From positions 1 to 64,000 of the forward strand of contig NZ_BAGM01000065.1 in NCBI RefSeq assembly GCF_000308855.1: a DNA stretch of 64,000 nt. Direction: 5' to 3'. Shown here in pieces: positions 33,228-41,258 of the stretch. A model generated the notes under the pieces. That model did no database searches, was not told the origin of the DNA, and saw only the letters and a program-made list of their open reading frames with translations. A program made the position numbers and the translations under genes. Position 1 is the first letter of the stretch. The number at the start of each line of letters is the position of its first letter. Source of the DNA: Nocardia veterana NBRC 100344. GTDB lineage: Bacteria; Actinomycetota; Actinomycetes; Mycobacteriales; Mycobacteriaceae.

Positions 33228-34249
33228 ACCCGCCTCCCCGCCCGGAATTCGGCGACCGTCTCGGCCAGCAGCCGGTCCCATCGCTGGGTGAAGGCGTCGA
33301 GGCCGAAATGTGTTGTCGCCCAGTCTCGTGCCGCGGCGCCGGTCTTGCGGGCGAGATCGGGGTCGGCGACGAACCGCTGGATGGCCTCGCACAGCACGGC
33401 GGGGTCGGTGGAGACCACGCCGGCCTGTTCGGGCACCGCCCACGGCGCCTCGGTCGCGCCCACCGCCACGATCGGCATCCCCACGTGCATCGCCTCGAGC
33501 AGTGACAGTCCCAGCGAGGTCCAGCGCGCGGTGTGCACGAAGACCCGGCGGCGCCCGACCTCGGTGTGCAGCCGCTCCTGATCGACGTCGCCCGCGCCGT
33601 AGACCTGGGTTTCCGGGCAGTGCTCCCATTTGTGCAGTTCGCCGGTGTCGATGCCGAACACGTCGATCGGGACGACCTTCGACAGGTGTCCCAGCAGGTC
33701 GGTGCCGGTGATCCGCCACCGTCGCACCGGCTCGTTGATGATGGAGACGCCCCGTTCGAGTTCGCCGGTGTAGCGGTAGCCGGGGTCGACCACGCCGTGC
33801 GGGATCACCGTCGCCCGGCAGCGACCGTTGTCCCACATCAAACGGTTGAACGAGGTGACGTGCACCAGGGTCACGTCGCTGCGGTCGGCCATCGGGTGCC
33901 GGCTGGTGGCGGCGTGGTCGCGCGGTGTGTTGTGCTCGACGTAGATCACCGGGATCTCCCGGCCGGGCACCCGGCCCAGCCAGTCCCGTACGAGTTCGAA
34001 TTCCTCGGGGCGCTGCAACACGACGACGTCGACCGGTTCGTCGGCCAGCCGGGCCGGGGCGACCTCGACGGCATTGTCCGGCCACGGGCGTCCGCAGCGC
34101 CCGAGCGCCCACTGGCCGCGGTCGGCGTCGCTGGGCACGAGATAGCGATGGCGGCCGTGGACGAACGAGGTCATCCAGGACCCGTGCACGTGCCACACCA
34201 GCACCCGCAGCGGACCGGAATCGGTTGCGGCGCCGGGATTCACGGCCAT
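33224..34249 (-). CDS. Glycosyltransferase (GT4-like, GT-B fold)
   Basis: 341 aa from ATG 34249. The N-terminal domain begins LRVLVWHVHGSWMTSFVHG, unusual for GT4 but followed by VVVLQRPEEFEL and IPVIYVEHNTPRDHAA. The C-terminal domain has VFVHTARWTSLGLSLLEAMH, then GMPIVAVGATEAPWA, the position where GT4 enzymes carry the E-x7-E donor-binding motif (here EAMHVGMP). It probably transfers a sugar in the cytosol; donor and acceptor unknown. It overlaps the SDR gene by 10 bases and the GT9-GmhB gene by ATGA. Confidence 0.76.
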   Translation of the reverse strand: MAVNPGAATDSGPLRVLVWHVHGSWMTSFVHGRHRYLVPSDADRGQWALGRCGRPWPDNAVEVAPARLADEPVDVVVLQRPEEFELVRDWLGRVPGREIPVIYVEHNTPRDHAATSRHPMADRSDVTLVHVTSFNRLMWDNGRCRATVIPHGVVDPGYRYTGELERGVSIINEPVRRWRITGTDLLGHLSKVVPIDVFGIDTGELHKWEHCPETQVYGAGDVDQERLHTEVGRRRVFVHTARWTSLGLSLLEAMHVGMPIVAVGATEAPWAVPEQAGVVSTDPAVLCEAIQRFVADPDLARKTGAAARDWATTHFGLDAFTQRWDRLLAETVAEFRAGRRV

Positions 34250-34941
34250 GACGATTCGGTCGCCGCGCAGACCAGCATTTCCCGCACCGGCGAACCGGCG
34301 GGCCGGGTCAGCGCGAAAACGACGGCCTCGGCGACGTTCTCGGGATTCTCCAGGCGCACATCGGGGCCCGGCGCATATTGTTCGGGACGCCCGTCGAAGA
34401 AATGGGTGTCCATACCACCCGGAATCAGCAGCGTGACATCCACCTCGCCGGCGGTTTCGGCGGCCAACGCCCGGGTGAAGCCGACGACGCCGAACTTCGA
34501 GGCACAATACGCCGTCGCATCCGGCAGCGCCCGCACCCCGAGGGTGGAGGCGCAGGTGACGACGGTGCCGTGGCTCGCGCGCAGCGCGGGCAGGGCCGCG
34601 CGAATCACCGCGGCGGTGCCGAGCAGATTCACCCGCACGACCTGTTCCCACGCGGCCGTGTCGACCTTCTCGAGCGGCCCGCAGGCATCGGTGCCGGCCG
34701 CGGTGAACACCCCGTCGATGCGGCCACCGGCCCGTTCGATCAACGCTCGGGTCGCCTGTTCGGCGGCCGCGGAATCGGCGAGATCGGCACGTTCCCAGGC
34801 GATGCCGGCCTCCGGCTCGTTGCGATCGATCACCAGCGGGGTCCCGCCGGCGGCGCGGACGGCGGCGACCGTGGCCGCGCCCAGACCGGATGCGCCACCG
34901 GTGACGACGACGGTGCCGAGCGGCCGAATCGATTGGCTCAT
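34240..34941 (-). CDS. SDR-family oxidoreductase in the glycan operon
   Basis: 233 aa, classical SDR: VVVTGGASGLGAATVAAV near residue 11, AAGTDACGPLEK near 82, then TCASTLGVRALPDATAYCAS with the Ser and YCASK pair near 130-148, and LLIPGGMDTHFF near 178. Its size and YxxxK spacing are those of classical rather than extended SDRs, so it is not an HldD-type ADP-heptose epimerase. It might oxidise or reduce a sugar intermediate. It begins 18 bases after the GT4 gene. Confidence 0.83.
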   Translation of the reverse strand: MSQSIRPLGTVVVTGGASGLGAATVAAVRAAGGTPLVIDRNEPEAGIAWERADLADSAAAEQATRALIERAGGRIDGVFTAAGTDACGPLEKVDTAAWEQVVRVNLLGTAAVIRAALPALRASHGTVVTCASTLGVRALPDATAYCASKFGVVGFTRALAAETAGEVDVTLLIPGGMDTHFFDGRPEQYAPGPDVRLENPENVAEAVVFALTRPAGSPVREMLVCAATESSWP

Positions 34942-34959
34942 GCGCGAATTCCTCCTGTG

Positions 34960-36174
34960 TCAGCGGGCGGACGAGGCGATACCGCCGCCGGCGCCCGCGG
35001 TGGCGGTGGCGCGCCGGTAGGCGGCCGAGGTGTCTCTGGAGACCCGATCCCACGAGTAGCGGCTGCGAGCGCGCTGTAATCCGGCCTCCCCCATGGTTTG
35101 TCGTTCGCGCTCCTGGGCGAGCAGGCCCGCGAGCACGCCGGCGAGGGCGGCCGGGTCGCCGGAGGGAACCAGGCGGCCGGTCACCCCGTCGAGCACGGTG
35201 TCGAGCATGCCGCCGACGGCGGTGGCGACCACCGGTTTGGCGCACGACATCGCCTCCAGCGGGACGATGCCGAAGGGCTCGTACCAGGGTGTGCACACCA
35301 CCACGTCGGCCGAACGCAGCAGCGCCGGCATCTGCGCGCGCGGCACCGGCCCACGGAACCGGACACGATGCGACACATCGTATTTCGCGGCGATCTTCCG
35401 GAGCCGGTCCTGCTCGGCCTCGTCCTCGGCGCAGTCGGAGCCGCCCGCGACGACGAGTTCGGTGTCGGGCAGCTCGGACAGGGCCGCGATGGCGGTATCG
35501 AAACCCTTGCGCGGCACCATGCGCCCGACCGACACGATGCGGTGCGGGCACTCGGGTTCCTCGGCGGGGCCGTCGGGGGTGAACATCGACAGGTCCACCC
35601 CGCAGGGGACCACCGAGGTGCGCGACACCGGTACCCCCATCTTCGCGAGTTCGTGCACCTCGTCGGAGCAGGTGGCGATGATATGGGTGGCGTGCGCGGC
35701 GATCGCCCGTTCGAATCCGATGCGCGAGCGCGGGCTGGTGTCGGCCAGCCCCTGATGCCGTCGCTTCACCGTGCCCAGCGCGTGGAAAGTGAGCACGACG
35801 GGGACCTCGAGGTCGCGGGCGGCGTTCTCGGCCGCGACCCCGGACATCCAGAAGTGCGCGTGCACCACATCGGGGAGGTCGGCGGCCCACTGCTGATGCA
35901 GGAAGGCGGCGAACTCGCCGAGATACGGCAGGATTTCGTCCTTGGGCAGGTGACGCGCCGGCCCGGCCGGCACGTGGACGACCCGGTAGCCCGCTCCCAC
36001 GATCACCTCGGGCGGCAGTTCCGCGTCGTCACATCGCGTATAGACCCGCACATCGTGGCCTAGCCTGGACAAGCCGGCGGCGAGCTCGGCGACGTGCACA
36101 TTCTGCCCGCCCGCGTCGACTCCGCCCAGCGGGGCGAGCGGGCTGGCATGTTCGGACACCATCGCAATCTTCAC
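34960..36174 (-). CDS. Glycosyltransferase family 4
   Basis: 404 aa from GTG 36174, set by GGAGGAAGC directly upstream. GGVDAGGQNVHVAELAAGLS near residue 20 is the donor loop of MshA/sucrose-synthase-like GT4 enzymes, HAHFWMSG near 108 precedes the linker, and the C-terminal domain has RIVSVGRMVPRKGFDTAIAA near 218 and PWYEPFGIVPLEAMSCAKPV near 308 with the E-x7-E pair. It probably transfers a hexose or N-acetylhexosamine from a nucleotide sugar. First clearly recognised gene of the long heptose operon; its GTG overlaps the stop of a small Cys-containing frame. Confidence 0.9.
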   Translation of the reverse strand: MKIAMVSEHASPLAPLGGVDAGGQNVHVAELAAGLSRLGHDVRVYTRCDDAELPPEVIVGAGYRVVHVPAGPARHLPKDEILPYLGEFAAFLHQQWAADLPDVVHAHFWMSGVAAENAARDLEVPVVLTFHALGTVKRRHQGLADTSPRSRIGFERAIAAHATHIIATCSDEVHELAKMGVPVSRTSVVPCGVDLSMFTPDGPAEEPECPHRIVSVGRMVPRKGFDTAIAALSELPDTELVVAGGSDCAEDEAEQDRLRKIAAKYDVSHRVRFRGPVPRAQMPALLRSADVVVCTPWYEPFGIVPLEAMSCAKPVVATAVGGMLDTVLDGVTGRLVPSGDPAALAGVLAGLLAQERERQTMGEAGLQRARSRYSWDRVSRDTSAAYRRATATAGAGGGIASSAR

Positions 36175-36290
36175 GCTTCCTCCGATCTGCGTTGCCGCTC
36201 GGCGGACGCCGCGCGGGCCGGCGCGATCGCACCCTCGCCGCGGACCTGTTTGCGCTCGTGATGCCCGCAGACCATCCCGGCAAACTGCAT
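36171..36290 (-). CDS. Possible small Cys/His protein at the head of the heptose operon
   Basis: From ATG 36290 the frame gives 39 aa: MQFAGMVCGHHERK, then Arg/Ala-rich. Upstream in the same frame, with no start codon before it other than ATG 36446, are the residues CYFCYFFSA, giving a C-x2-C...C-G-H-H pattern like a small zinc site. The stop TGA overlaps GTG 36174 as GTGA, the same coupling used by nearly every gene of this operon. Codon bias is weaker than in the neighbours, and ATG 36446 would overlap the divergent gene. Treat as a candidate only. Confidence 0.35.
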   Translation of the reverse strand: MQFAGMVCGHHERKQVRGEGAIAPARAASAERQRRSEEA

Positions 36291-36344
36291 GGCGGAGAAG
36301 AAGTAGCAAAAATAGCAGCGGGCCGTTCGCCGATCGGTTGCCGT

Positions 36345-36369
36345 GACTGAGTCGCCGAACCTCGGGTAC
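36345..36369 (+). promoter_or_regulatory. SigB/SigF-type promoter (leaderless arrangement)
   Basis: GACT-N15-GGGTAC with nine bases between the -10 box and ATG 36379, the same spacing as three other genes in the window. Confidence 0.45.
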
Positions 36370-36378
36370 GGCTGCGGT

Positions 36379-37536
36379 ATGTCTTCCACCACCACGACGA
36401 CCTCACCCCTGCGCCCGTTCGCCGCTGCGACCCCGGATCCGGTCACGGTCGGGCGGCTCGGCGAGCGATTGCCGGGCGTTCATCGGATCGCGGTCCTGCG
36501 CGGCGGCGGGCTCGGCGATCTGCTGTTCGCCGTGCCCGCCCTGTATGCCCTCGCCGCGGCCTATCCGGAGGCCGAGATCGTGCTGCTCGGCTCGGCCATC
36601 CACGCCGAATTGCTCGCCGGTCGGCCGGGCCCGGTCGACGAGGTCGCCGTCCTGCCGGCCACCCATACCGAATGGTCCGGCACTCCCGACGCCGACGAGG
36701 CCGAGTTCGTGCGCCGCCTGCGTGCGACCCCGATCGACCTCGCCGTGCAGGTGCACGGCGGCGGAGCCTGGTCCAATCCCTTTCTCCGGCAGCTGAATCC
36801 GAGACTGTCGGTAGGTTCACGCGCGGCCGGCGCCGCACCGCTGCACCGGAATCTGCCCTACCGCTACTACCAGCACGAAATGCTGCGCGCGCTCGAGGTG
36901 GCCGGACTGGCGGGAGCGCCGCCGGTCCTGCTGGAACCGCGGCTGCCGCTCACCGAGGCGGATCGGGCCGCCGCGTCCGCCGCACTGGGTACGGTTCCGG
37001 AACCGGTGGTGGTCGTCCATCCGGGTGCCAGCGATCCGCGACGCTGCTGGCCGACCGCCCGGTTCGCCGAGATCGCCCGCCATTGTCTGAGTCGGGGCGC
37101 CACGGTGGTCCTGGTGGGCGGAGCGGCCGACCGTCGGCTCGTCGCCGATATCGAGGCCCGGGTCGCGGCCGCGTCGAACGGCGATTCCCACCTCGGCACG
37201 CTCCGTACCCTCGTGGGAAGTGATCTGTCGACGCTGTGCGGCGTGCTGGCCCGCGCCGATGTGCTGGTCGGCAACGACAGCGGTCCTCGGCATCTGGCCA
37301 GGGCGCTCGGCACGCCGACGGTCGGGGTGTTCTGGATCGGCAACGTCATCAGCGCCGGCCCGCTCAGCCGGGGCAACGACCGGGTCCTCATGTCCTGGGT
37401 CACGCGTTGTCCGGTCTGCGATCAGGATGTCACCGACGAGCACGCGCCGCGCTGTCCGCACGACGACTCGTTCGTCGCCGCCGTGCCGGTCGGGGACGTG
37501 CGCGCGGAGGTGGACGAGTTGCTCGGCTGGGGATGA
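36379..37536 (+). CDS. Glycosyltransferase family 9 with C-terminal Cys/His motif
   Basis: 385 aa. The GT9 core is clear: IAVLRGGGLGDLLFAVPALY near residue 35, VVVHPGASDPRRCWPTARFA near 212, and VLVGNDSGPRHLARALGTPT near 295. The tail adds CPVCDQDVTDEHAPRCPHDD near 345-365, a C-x2-C...C-x-H arrangement that could bind zinc and is not part of the usual GT9 fold. It probably transfers a heptose or related sugar. The gene is divergent from the long heptose operon and converges with the GT2-hldE operon. ATG 36379 fits a leaderless stress-type promoter. Confidence 0.88.
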   Translation: MSSTTTTTSPLRPFAAATPDPVTVGRLGERLPGVHRIAVLRGGGLGDLLFAVPALYALAAAYPEAEIVLLGSAIHAELLAGRPGPVDEVAVLPATHTEWSGTPDADEAEFVRRLRATPIDLAVQVHGGGAWSNPFLRQLNPRLSVGSRAAGAAPLHRNLPYRYYQHEMLRALEVAGLAGAPPVLLEPRLPLTEADRAAASAALGTVPEPVVVVHPGASDPRRCWPTARFAEIARHCLSRGATVVLVGGAADRRLVADIEARVAAASNGDSHLGTLRTLVGSDLSTLCGVLARADVLVGNDSGPRHLARALGTPTVGVFWIGNVISAGPLSRGNDRVLMSWVTRCPVCDQDVTDEHAPRCPHDDSFVAAVPVGDVRAEVDELLGWG

Positions 37537-37551
37537 GCGCCCCGCGGCGGG

Positions 37552-38391
37552 TCAGACCGGGCGGCCGCACCGCTCGGCCGGCCAGAAATCCGGTGGCACC
37601 AGATCGAAGGCCTCGATCGGCCGATCGGGCACGGTGGTCGGCGCCTCGAGGTGTACCGCGCCGCTGGGCAGAATCCCGGCCCCACCCGCCCGAGCCATGA
37701 CCCGGAGCTGGGCGAGCACGTCCTCACCGCTGTGTTGCGGCGGCAGTTCGGTCCAGAAGTCGAATCCGCCGGTCGCGACCAGGATTCGGCGATCGAACAG
37801 CACACATCCCCCGATCCAGGCGACCTTGTAGGGCACCCACTCGTCCGCGGTGGCCACCGCGTCGCCGAGATGGGTGGGATTGGCCGCGTTGTGCAGGGTC
37901 CACCGCTGCCAGGCCCGATCCCCGCGCACGATGCGCTCGGGTTCGGGGCGGCCGTCCCAGCGCTCGAACGGCGCCAGCTCGTGCGGGCGGTAATCGTCGA
38001 GATAGGACAGCCCCTGCGTGGCGCAGCCCACCAGACCGCAACCCAATTCGGTTATCGCCGAATGTAATCGGGTGAGGGTGCCCGGTTCCAGCCAGACGTC
38101 GTCGTCCAGGAACAGCACATACCGCGCCCGGGACTGAGCCAGCAGATGACTGCGATGTTCGGCCATTCCGCGGGGCGGTCGATGACTGCCCGTTCGCACA
38201 CGGTGACCGGCGCGGGTCAGCACTCGCCGCAAGGTGCGACAGGCCGGGTTGTCGTAGCTCGCGGCGGTGTCGGACTGATCGCTCACCACCACGTCGAAAT
38301 CCGGAAAGTCCTGGGCCGCCAGGCCGGACAACGTGGTGGCGAGCTCGACGGGGCGATTGCGGGTGGGGATCAGCACATCGAGTTCGGTCAT
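37552..38391 (-). CDS. Glycosyltransferase family 2
   Basis: 279 aa from ATG 38391. The GT-A fold is shown by DVLIPTRNRPVELATTLSGL near residue 4, DFDVVVSDQSD near 35 and RYVLFLDDDVWLEPGTLTRL near 90 with the DxD-type metal motif. EWVPYKVAWIGGCVLFDRR near 190 and HSGEDVLAQLRVM near 225 place the acceptor loop and catalytic Asp (ED). No membrane segment follows, so it is a soluble transferase. ATGA overlap with hldE, and the last gene of that operon. Sugar specificity unknown. Confidence 0.87.
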   Translation of the reverse strand: MTELDVLIPTRNRPVELATTLSGLAAQDFPDFDVVVSDQSDTAASYDNPACRTLRRVLTRAGHRVRTGSHRPPRGMAEHRSHLLAQSRARYVLFLDDDVWLEPGTLTRLHSAITELGCGLVGCATQGLSYLDDYRPHELAPFERWDGRPEPERIVRGDRAWQRWTLHNAANPTHLGDAVATADEWVPYKVAWIGGCVLFDRRILVATGGFDFWTELPPQHSGEDVLAQLRVMARAGGAGILPSGAVHLEAPTTVPDRPIEAFDLVPPDFWPAERCGRPV

Positions 38392-39881
38392 GAACTCGCC
38401 CCCGACCGAATCCGCTCGATGACCGCGGAGGTCGAATGATCGGCCAGATAACTCAGCACGCGAACCTCGCCGCCGTAGCCGGCCACGATCGGCGCCTCCG
38501 GCAGCATCTCGGGCCGATAGTCGCCGCCCTTGACGTAGAGGTCGGGGCGGGTGGTGCGCAGCACGGCCGCAGGCGTGTCGTCGTCGAAGATCGTCACATG
38601 GTCCACGCAGCTCAGCGCCGCCAGCATCGCGGCGCGCTCGTGTTCGGGGTTCACCGGCCGGTCCGGGCCCTTGAGTTTGCGCACGCTGCGATCGGAGTTG
38701 ACGGCAACGACCAGCACGTCCCCGAGTCGTTTGGCCTCGTTCAGATAGGCGATATGCCCGGCGTGCAGGACATCGAAGCACCCGTTGGTGAACACGATGC
38801 GCTTACCCGCCGCGCGCTGATGAGCGATCACGGTGGCCAGGTCCCGCTCCGACAACACCGCACCGGCGCTGCGCGACAATCGATCCCGCAGTTCGGAGGT
38901 CGAGCACATCGAGGTGCCGGTGCGGTGAACGACCACATCGGCGGCGGCCTGCGCGACCTCCACCGCAGCCGTCGAGGGCAGCCCGCCGAGCAACGCCAGC
39001 GTCAGTGCCGCCACGAACGTATCGCCCGCACCGGGCGATTGACTGTCGGGCACGGGTTCGGCCCAGGTGCGGTGCATCGGACGATCGCCCTGCAGCAGGA
39101 CCGCACCGTCGCGATCGAGGGTCACCACGATCGCCCGGGCGCCGGTGGCTTCGAACAGCTGTCCCCGATGGCGATCGATCCAGTCCGCGCGCGACTCCCC
39201 CGGCTCGGCCGGTGGCATCCCCAGCACCCGCGTGGCCTCCTCGGCATTCGGCGTGACCACATCGGGGTGCAGCGACGCCCACCGCTCGGGATGGTGGGTG
39301 TCCACGATCAGCAGCGGCAGCTCGCCGCGGCGCGCCGCCAGCGCCTCGCGCACCCGCTCGCCCAGGACGCCGTCGTAGTCGCAGACCACCAGGGCGTCCG
39401 CACCGTCGAGCGCCGCCGGCAGCGCCTCGACCACCCGCTCGGCATCGCCGGGGTCGGTCGGCGCCCCCGCGTCCTGATCGAATCGGACCACGATCTGATC
39501 GGCGGCCACGACCCGGCATTTCGCCACCGTCGGCGCCGCGGCCGCGCGGACATGAGTGGTGTCGACGCGGCTGCGCCGCAACGCTTCTCGCAGCCGGGCG
39601 CCGCGTTCGTCGGATCCGGCCAGGGAGACCAGCCGGACCTGCGCGCCGAGGGCGGCGATATTGGCGGCGGTGTTGGCGGCGCCGCCGGGCAGGTAGCTCG
39701 TCGACCGCACGTCGACGACGGGGACCGGCGCTTCCCGGCACAGCCGATCCGAGCGTCCCCACATCCAGACGTCCAGGACGGCGTCACCGAGGACGACGAC
39801 CGTCGGATGCCGCCCGGCCAGCCGGTCGGCGATATCGGGGACCAGGCTCTCGGCGACCGAGGGCTGCTCGTGCGGGCTCAC
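38388..39881 (-). CDS. hldE: Bifunctional heptose-7-phosphate kinase/heptose-1-phosphate adenylyltransferase
   Basis: 497 aa from GTG 39881, whose GTGA overlaps the stop of the Csp gene. Residues about 25-340 are a PfkB-type kinase: VVVLGDAVLDVWMWG, LPGGAANTAANIAALG, VVTPNAEEATRVLG and the catalytic SPGAGDTFVAALTLALLGG. Residues about 360-490 are a cytidylyltransferase-fold domain with FTNGCFDVLHAGHIAYLNEA (HxGH motif) and VKGGDYRPEMLPEAPIV. Together they phosphorylate heptose 7-phosphate at C1 and, after GmhB removes the 7-phosphate, form ADP-heptose. Domain order is that of E. coli HldE. No HldD epimerase is seen in the window. Confidence 0.92.
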   Translation of the reverse strand: MSPHEQPSVAESLVPDIADRLAGRHPTVVVLGDAVLDVWMWGRSDRLCREAPVPVVDVRSTSYLPGGAANTAANIAALGAQVRLVSLAGSDERGARLREALRRSRVDTTHVRAAAAPTVAKCRVVAADQIVVRFDQDAGAPTDPGDAERVVEALPAALDGADALVVCDYDGVLGERVREALAARRGELPLLIVDTHHPERWASLHPDVVTPNAEEATRVLGMPPAEPGESRADWIDRHRGQLFEATGARAIVVTLDRDGAVLLQGDRPMHRTWAEPVPDSQSPGAGDTFVAALTLALLGGLPSTAAVEVAQAAADVVVHRTGTSMCSTSELRDRLSRSAGAVLSERDLATVIAHQRAAGKRIVFTNGCFDVLHAGHIAYLNEAKRLGDVLVVAVNSDRSVRKLKGPDRPVNPEHERAAMLAALSCVDHVTIFDDDTPAAVLRTTRPDLYVKGGDYRPEMLPEAPIVAGYGGEVRVLSYLADHSTSAVIERIRSGASS

Positions 39882-40330
39882 GAGTCGGCCCGCCAGGCGC
39901 CGGCGCCGACCGAGGGCTGCAGTTTCGCCAGCACCGCCTGACAGCTCTGTTCGCAGCGGTGACAGGCCTGGGCGCACACCTCGCAGTGCGCCATGTGCGC
40001 CGCATGGGAGGCGCACTCCTCGGCACACGCCGCGCACGCGGTCGTACACGCCTGCAGCAGCGCCGCGGCCACCAGCGGATCGAATCCGGTCCGGCGCGCG
40101 AGGACGCGCGCGGTGGCCGAGCAGATGTCGGCGCAGTCCACATTCTGACGGATGCACTGCCGCAGCTCGGCCACCTCGGGTTCGGCCAGACAGGCATCCG
40201 CGCACATCGAGCAGGTGAGCGCGCAGGCCGCGCAATCCTCGACGCAGGCCGCCAGTTCGTCGGTGGTCACCGCCGCGTGCCCGCTCGGTCCGGCCGGATG
40301 GGTGTTCAACATCTCGATCACCGGTGTCAT
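39878..40330 (-). CDS. Csp-like four-helix copper-binding protein (DUF326)
   Basis: 150 aa from ATG 40330. I count 18 cysteines, mostly C-x2-C or C-x3-C on helices: CVEDCAACALTCSMCADAC near residue 29, then DCADICSATARVLARR and CTTACAACAEECASHAAHM, then CEVCAQACHRCEQSC. This is the DUF326/copper-storage-protein pattern, in which a four-helix tube binds many Cu(I) ions. There is no signal peptide, so it resembles the cytosolic Csp3 type. Its stop overlaps the hldE start (GTGA), an unexpected link between copper storage and heptose activation. Confidence 0.86.
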   Translation of the reverse strand: MTPVIEMLNTHPAGPSGHAAVTTDELAACVEDCAACALTCSMCADACLAEPEVAELRQCIRQNVDCADICSATARVLARRTGFDPLVAAALLQACTTACAACAEECASHAAHMAHCEVCAQACHRCEQSCQAVLAKLQPSVGAGAWRADS

Positions 40331-40389
40331 CGCCACTCCTGATCGTCGCCGTTGGTCGGGGCCCGGTCCGGGCCGGGTCGGTTCGTCGG

Positions 40390-40803
40390 TCACTTCCGGC
40401 GGGCGCGCTCGTTGGTCCGCTCGATCGACTCGATCAGTTCCTGCTTCGTCATCCGGGAGCGGCCGCTGATGTCCAGCCGTTTCGCGATATCGAGCAGATG
40501 TTGTTTGGAGGCATTGGCGTTCACGCCCGAGGCCGTCGCACCGCTCGCATCGGGGCCGCCGTGGCGGGCGCGCTCGTCCGACGGGCCCTTGTGGTCCTTG
40601 GGCTCCCAGTGGTCGCCGACCTTCTCGTAACTGTGCTTGAGCGCCGCGTAGGCGACCCGATGCGCGCGCTGTTCGCTCTGATACTCGGCCAGGGCCGAAT
40701 CGTGCACTTCCGCGAAGATCCGCTGCGCATGTTCATCGGATTTGCGGATGGTGCTGGGCAATTCGGACAGTTTCGGGTCACCGCGCCGCGTGGTCTTGGG
40801 CAT
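40390..40803 (-). CDS. ChaB-domain protein with C-terminal Rho-N/SAP-like helix
   Basis: 137 aa from ATG 40803. Residues about 10-75 match ChaB (LPSTIRKSDEHAQRIFAEVH, then SALAEYQSEQRAHRVAYAAL), a family once annotated as a cation-transport regulator and now of uncertain role. The end (SKQHLLDIAKRLDISGRSRM, then TKQELIESIERT) is a Rho-N-terminal or SAP-like helical hairpin, often nucleic-acid binding. First gene of the operon ChaB, Csp, hldE, GT2, with a SigB/SigF-type promoter 54 bases upstream. Such ChaB proteins are common in actinobacterial stress regulons. Confidence 0.82.
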   Translation of the reverse strand: MPKTTRRGDPKLSELPSTIRKSDEHAQRIFAEVHDSALAEYQSEQRAHRVAYAALKHSYEKVGDHWEPKDHKGPSDERARHGGPDASGATASGVNANASKQHLLDIAKRLDISGRSRMTKQELIESIERTNERARRK

Positions 40804-40856
40804 CGTATGGTCCCTTCGTCGGTTCCGGGGCGGCGGTTTTCCGCCCTGTCGAGGCA

Positions 40857-40881
40857 CTACCCGGGTGGAGCGCACGTATTC
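40857..40881 (-). promoter_or_regulatory. SigB/SigF-type promoter of the ChaB-Csp-hldE-GT2 operon
   Basis: Minus strand: GAAT-N15-GGGTAG, 54 bases before ATG 40803, a spacing shared with several other units here. Confidence 0.45.
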
Positions 40882-41060
40882 ACCGGCCGGCTCGACGGTC
40901 GCTCGGCTGCTGCCCGGGCACCGCTACCTCGCCGTCGACCTGCCGAAGACCACCACCGCGGCCGGTGTGCTCTCGATGCTCGGCCTGACGGGCGTGCACG
41001 GTGACCCTGGACGATCTCCGTGCACTGGGCGAACCGCGCACGCAAGGTGCCCCGCACACC
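40865..41060 (+). pseudogene. Possible frameshifted gene fragment
   Basis: Codons from GTG 40865 have strong third-position bias (LPGHRYLAVDLPKTTTAAG, then VLSMLGLTGVHG). Near 41000 the bias moves to another frame (VTLDDLRALGEPRTQGAPHT) and then disappears. This looks like the remains of a gene broken by a frameshift; I cannot name the family. The remaining gap to 41258 shows no supported gene. Confidence 0.28.
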
Positions 41061-41258
41061 TGCGTGCAGGGTCGTCCGGAATCGAAGAATGGAGCGGACT
41101 GCCGCTGCGCGGGCTCGTTCGGTCCGCCCGACCGGTACCCGAGGGAACGATCGACGCTTCCCGCCCTATCCGGATCATGGCAGCGCGCTCTGATCAGGCT
41201 GTGGCACAACCGGTTCCGTCAGCGGCGACCCGCCGTGTGCGGACCTTCTCCGCCGATC

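Noticed and set aside
34240..34941. HldD-type ADP-heptose epimerase
   Set aside because: The protein is a 233-aa classical SDR with no extended-SDR substrate domain, so it does not fit HldD.
33224..35890. An 888-codon frame on the minus strand
   Set aside because: Only the part from 34249 downward is a real glycosyltransferase. The upstream part is Arg/Gly/Pro-rich shadow sequence overlapping the SDR and GT4 genes in other frames.
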